DNA of 64,000 nt from Kiloniellales bacterium (GTDB lineage: Bacteria > Pseudomonadota > Alphaproteobacteria > Kiloniellales > JAKSBE01), in NCBI GenBank assembly GCA_030066685.1, contig JASJBF010000025.1, positions 1-64,000 on the forward strand, written 5' to 3'. Made by a program: the position numbers and the translations under genes. Shown piece by piece: positions 59,565-64,000 of the stretch (the stretch's first letter is position 1; each line of letters opens with the position of its first letter). The notes beneath the pieces are model-generated. The model had not been told where the DNA came from and did not search any database. It worked only from the letters and a program-made list of their open reading frames with translations.

Positions 59565-60329
59565 ATGGCCGAGAGCGCCTTCGAGGTCTTTGGCCTGAGC
59601 GCGGGGCCGTTGGCCTTCTGGCTGGCCGCGATCTTTCTGGCCGGCATCGTGCGCGGCTACTCCGGCTTCGGCTTCTCCGCGCTCTGCGTCGCCAGCCTGA
59701 CCCTGGTCCTGCCGCCGGCGCAGGTGGTGCCGGTGGTGCTGATGCTGGAGGTCGCGGCCAGCGTCGGCATGCTGCCGCAGGTCTGGCGCGACATCGACTG
59801 GCGGGCGCTGGCCTGGTTGATCCTGGGCGCGATCGTCGGGACGCCCTTCGGCGTGCTCTTCCTGGCGGAGGTGCCGGCCGACGCGGCCCGGATCGCGATC
59901 TCGTGCCTGGTGCTGACCGCCAGCGGACTGCTCCTGCTGGGCTATCGGTTTCGGCGTCAACCCGGATCCAGGGGCACGCTTGCGACTGGCGTCGTCTCGG
60001 GCCTGGTCAACGGCGTCGGCGCGGTCGGCGGCCTGCCGGTGGTGATCTTCCTGCTGGCCAGCGCCGCCGGTGCCCACATGACCCGGGCGCTCTTGGTCGC
60101 CTATCTCATGCTGACCAACGTCTACGCCACGGGCCTCACGCTCAGCCAGGGCTTGCTCGACTGGGAGCTGATCGGCCGCTGGACGATCGCGCTGCCGGCC
60201 CTGTTCCTGGGCATCGCCCTGGGCCACCGGCACTTCCTCAAGGCGCCGCCGGAGTCCTTCCGCCGCTTCATCCTGTCGTTGCTGATCGCCCTGGCCCTGC
60301 TCGGGCTGCTGCGGACGCTCGTACTCTAG
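59565..60329 (+). CDS. TauE/SafE-family sulfite/anion exporter
   Basis: A 254-residue membrane protein of the TauE/SafE family with about eight helices. It starts LAFWLAAIFLAGIVRGYSGF, the family's conserved glycine motif, and the second repeat starts SGLVNGVGAVGGLPVVIFL. Family members export sulfite or sulfoacetate made during sulfonate breakdown; its neighbourhood with xsc supports that use (inference). It ends in CTAG shared with the convergent ABC permease gene, so each gene's TAG stop lies inside the other. Confidence 0.9.
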   Translation: MAESAFEVFGLSAGPLAFWLAAIFLAGIVRGYSGFGFSALCVASLTLVLPPAQVVPVVLMLEVAASVGMLPQVWRDIDWRALAWLILGAIVGTPFGVLFLAEVPADAARIAISCLVLTASGLLLLGYRFRRQPGSRGTLATGVVSGLVNGVGAVGGLPVVIFLLASAAGAHMTRALLVAYLMLTNVYATGLTLSQGLLDWELIGRWTIALPALFLGIALGHRHFLKAPPESFRRFILSLLIALALLGLLRTLVL

Positions 60330-61864
60330 GCCGCGACCGCCTCGCGCGGACGGATCGCCCAGGTGCCGAAGAGCAGCGTGAGGGTGACCACGGCGGGGAA
60401 GAGGGCGAGCCAGGTCCCGGTCGCCGCGAGGGTTGCGGTGCCGGCCCAGAGGATCGAGGAGAAGGCTTCGGCGAAGGTCGCAATGCGCGAGGAGGTCTGG
60501 CGGCGGCGGAAGGCGCTACGCTTGGCCTGGGCACGGAACCAGATCTGGATCACGGTCGCCGAGGCGGCCGAGACCGCGATTCCCCCGGCCGTCACCAGCG
60601 CGAGCCAGGGCGCGGCCAGCGCCAGGACCAAGACCAGCGGTGCGACCACCACCGCGATAGCGCCAAGCACCGCCTGGACCTTGGCCAGGATGATCGCCCG
60701 GCCCGAGATCGGCGCCGAGGCGACCAGTTCCGGGGCGTCCTCGCCGGAGACCGCCAGCCAGGCGAGGCCGCCGGCCAGCTGACCCGCCGCCATGACCAGG
60801 ACCGGCACGACCACCAGCAGCGCGCCGATGGAGTCGCCGAAGTTGCGCCACAAGAGGAGGGCCGGCGGCAGCAGGTAGAGGACCTGCATCAGGGTCTGGG
60901 AGACCAGCCAGGGATCGCGCCGGAGCAGCGCCCATTCCTTGCGGCGCAGGGCGGCCATGGTCGAGGCCTGGCGGAAGGACCCGCTGCGCCGGCGCTGCCG
61001 GACCGCGGCCTCGGCGCCGGAGGCGGCCGCGACGACCAGCGGCCCGAAGCGCGGCGCGAAGACCCCGACCGTCAGCGCCAGCAGGCCGAGGCTGACTGCC
61101 AGCACTGCGGCCAGGGCGCCGAGGTCGCCCAGCGCGGCGCGCGCCGGCCACCAGAGCGGGCTGTCCATCTCCGGCGCCAGGGCGAGCAAGGCCTCCGACC
61201 GGAGCAGCTCGAACCGCGAGATCCTGCCGAAGGACAGGATCGCCGCCGCCTGGACCCCGATGATGAAGGCGGCGCCGACCACCGCCGCAACGATCTGCGA
61301 GACCAGGCGCGTGCGCTTGGGGCCGAGGCCGCGGAACAGGGCCACGACCGTCACCACCGCCACTGCGGCGGCCAGTGCGCCCAGGGCGCAGAGCAGGCCG
61401 TAGGCGGCCAGCCAGCGCGGGCCGTCGATGACCGCCAGGACGTTGATGAAGGGCCCTGCGAGCAGCGCCGCCATGAGGCTCGCCGAGACCGCAATGGCGC
61501 CGATGCGGACCGCGAAGAGGCGGCGGGCCGGGGCCGGAGAGGCGAGGATCAGGTCGAGGTCGGCACGGGCGTAGAAGGCGCGGGTGACGAACTCCAGGGC
61601 CTGGGACAGCATCAGCGACCAGGACAGCAGCAGGCTCCCGGTCGCCACGGTCAGGGTCGCCGGGTCCGGCCGGATCCCGGCCTCGGCCAGGGGCGCGACG
61701 AAGAGGTAGGCCAGGGCGTGGGCGCCGGCGGCGAGGCCGAGCAGCACCGCCAGCACCAGCGGCTCGCGGCTGCGCTTGCCGGCGGTCATCATGGTGATGA
61801 AATCGCGCCAGACCAGCAGCAGCTCGTGGCGGGCGAACCAGATAAGGGTGCCGGGAGACCTCAC
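60326..61864 (-). CDS. ABC exporter permease
   Basis: A 512-residue membrane protein with about 12 hydrophobic segments (LVLAVLLGLAAGAHALAYLF, AAVAVVTVVALFRGLG, LLPPALLLWRNF, VLVMAAGQLAGGLAWLAV). It starts IWFARHELLLVWRDF-like, typical of ABC-2/PutABC export permeases, and holds a charged loop RQRRRSGSFRQASTMAALRRK. The GTG start overlaps the ATPase stop (GTGA). It forms an exporter with the ATPase just upstream. The substrate is unknown; toxic compounds or lipids are typical for this class. Confidence 0.85.
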   Translation of the reverse strand: MRSPGTLIWFARHELLLVWRDFITMMTAGKRSREPLVLAVLLGLAAGAHALAYLFVAPLAEAGIRPDPATLTVATGSLLLSWSLMLSQALEFVTRAFYARADLDLILASPAPARRLFAVRIGAIAVSASLMAALLAGPFINVLAVIDGPRWLAAYGLLCALGALAAAVAVVTVVALFRGLGPKRTRLVSQIVAAVVGAAFIIGVQAAAILSFGRISRFELLRSEALLALAPEMDSPLWWPARAALGDLGALAAVLAVSLGLLALTVGVFAPRFGPLVVAAASGAEAAVRQRRRSGSFRQASTMAALRRKEWALLRRDPWLVSQTLMQVLYLLPPALLLWRNFGDSIGALLVVVPVLVMAAGQLAGGLAWLAVSGEDAPELVASAPISGRAIILAKVQAVLGAIAVVVAPLVLVLALAAPWLALVTAGGIAVSAASATVIQIWFRAQAKRSAFRRRQTSSRIATFAEAFSSILWAGTATLAATGTWLALFPAVVTLTLLFGTWAIRPREAVAA

Positions 61865-62613
61865 GCCGCCTCGACCTGCTCCGCGACCAGGTCGAGGAAG
61901 ACCTCCTCCAGGCTGGAGCCGGCCTTGCCGGCTTGGCCGCGCAGCTCTTCCAGGGTGCCCTCGGCGATCAGGCGGCCCCGGGCGAGGACGCCGATGCGCT
62001 CCGCCATGCGCTCCGCGACCTCCAGGATGTGGGTGGTCATGATCACCGTCACCCCGCTGCGGACCCGCTCGGCGAAGACCTCCTTGACCTGGCGCGCCGC
62101 ACCGGCGTCGAGGCCGGTCAGCGGCTCGTCGAGGATGATCAGCCGAGGGTCGTGGACCAGGGCGCCGGCCAGGGCGACCTTCTGGCGCATGCCCTTGGAG
62201 AAGCCCTGGCAGCGCTCGTGGGCGTGGGGGCCGAGGCCGAGCCAGTCGAAGAGCTCGCGCGCCCGGGCCTCGGCCGCCGCGGCGTTGAGGCTCCAGAGTC
62301 CGGCGACGAACTCCAGGTATTCGAAGGGCGTCAGCTTCTCGTAGATCATCGGCTCGTCGGAGACCCAGGCGACCAGGCGCTTGGCGGCAACCGGATCGCG
62401 CCGGGCGTCGATCCCGAAGATCGAGATCCCGCCGGCGTCGGGTTCCAGCAGGCCGGCGACCATGCGCAGGGTGGTGGTCTTGCCGGCCCCGTTGGGCCCG
62501 AGCAGGGCGTAGAACTCGCCGGCCCGGACTCTCAGGTCCAGCCTGTCGACGGCCGGGCGGTCGAAGCTCTTGGTCAGGCGCAGGAGTTCCAGGGCGGCGG
62601 TCGGAGCGGGCAT
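61861..62613 (-). CDS. ABC exporter ATP-binding protein
   Basis: A 250-residue ATPase. Walker A is LLGPNGAGKTTTLRM near residue 40, the signature is GFSKGMRQKVALAGALVHDP, Walker B is LIILDEPLTGLD, and the switch His is in TTHILEVAERMAERIGVL. It resembles the ABC-2-type exporters of the CcmA/NatA class. It is coupled to the permease by a four-base overlap. The ATG is 26 bases from the start of a T-rich region; a separate promoter faces the AEC permease gene upstream. Confidence 0.93.
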   Translation of the reverse strand: MPAPTAALELLRLTKSFDRPAVDRLDLRVRAGEFYALLGPNGAGKTTTLRMVAGLLEPDAGGISIFGIDARRDPVAAKRLVAWVSDEPMIYEKLTPFEYLEFVAGLWSLNAAAAEARARELFDWLGLGPHAHERCQGFSKGMRQKVALAGALVHDPRLIILDEPLTGLDAGAARQVKEVFAERVRSGVTVIMTTHILEVAERMAERIGVLARGRLIAEGTLEELRGQAGKAGSSLEEVFLDLVAEQVEAA

Positions 62614-62805
62614 CTGGGGCCGGACCTCGCTGTGGGAAAGCCGAACCCGATTGGATACCTGTCAAAGGTTTCAGAGCCTTAAAGCCGGGCCCGGCGCCGC
62701 CCGGCGGGCCGCTTCCCTCGACCCGGCGCTTTGCCTAAGCTGGCGCGCCCCTGCCCGTCCGGCCGCTCGGCCCCGAGCCGGTCGTCCTCCGCCCGAGAGA
62801 CCGCC

Positions 62806-63744
62806 ATGTGGCTCGTGCTGACCGTCACCCTGCCGCTGTTCTTCGTGATCCTGGCCGGCTATCTGACCGCGCGGCGGGGCCTGATCGACGCGGCGGGCAT
62901 CAAGGGCATCACAGGTTTCGTCTTCTACTTCGCCTTGCCCTTGATGCTCTTCTACCTCATGGCGACCTCGCCGCTGGCCGAGCGCTTCGATCCGCGCTTC
63001 TTCCTGGCCTACCTGGGCCTCGCGCTGGCCTTCCACGGCCTCGGCATGGCGGTGACCCGCTGGGGATTCGACTGCCGGCTCAACGAGCAGGCGGTCGGCG
63101 GTTTCTCCTGCTGCTTCGGCAACAACGTCTTCATCGGGCTGCCGATCGCGCTCTCGCTCTTCGGGCCGGAGGCGGCCCTGCCGATGGCGTTGCTGATCGT
63201 CATCGAGGGCGGCTTCGTCATGCCCTACACGGTGGCCCTGCTGGAGATCGCACGAGCCCCCGCCGGCCGGCAGTGGCGCGCGGTCCTGCCGGCCGGCGCG
63301 GCGGTCCTGCGCAACCCGATCATCGTGGCCGCCTTCCTGGGCGCCGGCGCGGCGCTGGTGGAACTGCCCCTGCCCGAGCTCTTCGTCGGCCTGGTCGAGC
63401 TGGTGCGCGGCGCCGCCGTGCCTTGCGCGCTCTTCGCCCTGGGCGCCAGCCTGGCGGGTTTCCCGCTGTCGGAGAAGGTTGCGGAGACGGCGGTCCTGGT
63501 GACGGTCAAGCTGCTGGCCTTTCCCGTCGTGGTGTTCCTGATCCTGGGCCTGATTCCGGGGCTCGACCCGGACTGGCGCAAGATGGGCGTGCTGGCCGCC
63601 GCCATGCCGATCGGGGCCAACGTCTACCTGCTGGCCAACCGCTACGAGAGCTACGTCGCCCGCGCCTCCACCGCCACCCTGATCTCCACCGCGATCTCCG
63701 TGGTGACCGTGACCCTGCTGGCGGGGCTGCTGGCGCAGACTTGA
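62806..63744 (+). CDS. AEC-family (auxin efflux carrier-type) permease
   Basis: A 312-residue membrane protein with ten helices. It starts MWLVLTVTLPLFFVILAGYL, with LIDAAGIKGITGFVFYFALP in the N-half and LAAAMPIGANVYLLANRYE near the C-terminus, both AEC family hallmarks. Bacterial members move dicarboxylates such as malonate or act as amino-acid exporters; no specificity is evident. The ATG at 62806 starts the first helix; residues added by reading from 62731 look like leader. It is convergent with nth. Confidence 0.9.
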   Translation: MWLVLTVTLPLFFVILAGYLTARRGLIDAAGIKGITGFVFYFALPLMLFYLMATSPLAERFDPRFFLAYLGLALAFHGLGMAVTRWGFDCRLNEQAVGGFSCCFGNNVFIGLPIALSLFGPEAALPMALLIVIEGGFVMPYTVALLEIARAPAGRQWRAVLPAGAAVLRNPIIVAAFLGAGAALVELPLPELFVGLVELVRGAAVPCALFALGASLAGFPLSEKVAETAVLVTVKLLAFPVVVFLILGLIPGLDPDWRKMGVLAAAMPIGANVYLLANRYESYVARASTATLISTAISVVTVTLLAGLLAQT

Positions 63745-63745
63745 G

Positions 63746-64000
63746 TCACGGCCCGGTTGCGGCAAAGGCCTCGCAGAGATCGTTGAGGCAGCAGTCCGGG
63801 CACTTCGGCGCCCGGGCGCGGCAGGTCTTCTTGCCGAACTCCAGCAGCCAGAGGTGCCCCTGGGCCAGGGCCCAATCCGGCGCCCGGTCCTCGAGCGACC
63901 TGGCGGTGTCGGCCTCGCTGCGGCCACGGGCCAGGCCAATGCGGTTGCAGACCCGGTGGACGTGGGTGTCGACCGCGATGGTGTCCTGGCCGAAGGAGAA
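63746..64000 (-). CDS. nth: Endonuclease III (C-terminal part, runs off the window)
   Basis: The last 84 codons of a DNA glycosylase/AP lyase. TIAVDTHVHRVCNRIGLA is the end of the helix-hairpin-helix region with the catalytic Asp (VDTH). The [4Fe-4S] motif is present as C-x6-C-x2-C-x5-C (CRARAPKCPDCCLNDLC). Together these are diagnostic of Nth. The N-terminal half lies beyond the window. It excises oxidised pyrimidines in base excision repair. Confidence 0.92.
   Translation of the reverse strand, partial: FSFGQDTIAVDTHVHRVCNRIGLARGRSEADTARSLEDRAPDWALAQGHLWLLEFGKKTCRARAPKCPDCCLNDLCEAFAATGP

Overview
The window is about 64 kb of GC-rich DNA (roughly 70% G+C by eye) that reads as chromosome of a free-living, aerobic alphaproteobacterium, probably in the Rhodospirillales/Kiloniellales area. 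The clues are a class I (non-metal) KdsA, an Anbu peptidase cluster, a form I carbon monoxide dehydrogenase operon with a CoxC-type regulator, many importers and amino-acid or organosulfur genes, and several families of short intergenic hairpin repeats. No species can be named from the sequence alone. No tRNA, rRNA, CRISPR array, prophage or intact insertion sequence was seen.

Layout. 1-9.2 kb: tail of a probable SLC13 permease, an outer-membrane-like protein, an MTHFSD-like protein with an HNH protein, a secreted nucleosidase-like protein, a VOC protein, a nucleoside hydrolase, kdsA, azlCD and an AraC regulator. 9.4-12.5 kb: a less GC-rich membrane protein overlapping a DUF3857-transglutaminase protein. 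12.6-21.3 kb (minus strand): the CO dehydrogenase cluster coxC-coxM-coxS-coxL-[DUF559 gene]-coxD-coxE-coxF. CoxL carries the form I AYRCSFR loop, so true CO oxidation is likely. 21.6-27.2 kb (minus): M23 peptidase, a secreted protein, circularly permuted ATP-grasp, alpha-E, transglutaminase and Anbu peptidase, apparently one transcription unit. 27.3-38.0 kb (minus): a peptide ABC importer, an M20 amidohydrolase and a fused 5-oxoprolinase/hydantoinase, suggesting uptake and opening of cyclic amides or gamma-glutamyl compounds.

38.0-42.6 kb (minus): methyltransferase, persulfide dioxygenase, periplasmic rhodanese, 1-Cys peroxiredoxin and a secreted protein, a sulfur/redox neighbourhood. 43-51.7 kb: a winged-helix/TPR regulator, a HisC-like aminotransferase, a GYD protein, an omega-amino-acid aminotransferase divergent from a MocR regulator, a HAD phosphatase and a YncE-like propeller. 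51.9-64 kb: PhyH dioxygenase, ArfB, YaiI, a large membrane protein, a FlK-like thioesterase, sulfoacetaldehyde acetyltransferase (xsc), a secreted esterase, a TauE/SafE exporter, a two-gene ABC exporter, an AEC permease and the end of nth.

The most unusual signal is in the spacers. Three families of 110-127 bp paired-hairpin elements sit in CTAG/TA boundaries, look like TA-duplicating MITEs, and three times lie exactly at the TAG stop codon of a gene. One pair is 110/111 identical. A second group of pyrimidine-rich inverted repeats includes two arms that bracket a DUF559 endonuclease-like gene lodged inside the cox operon. All positions and identities were read by eye; family names rest on motif recognition, not on searches.
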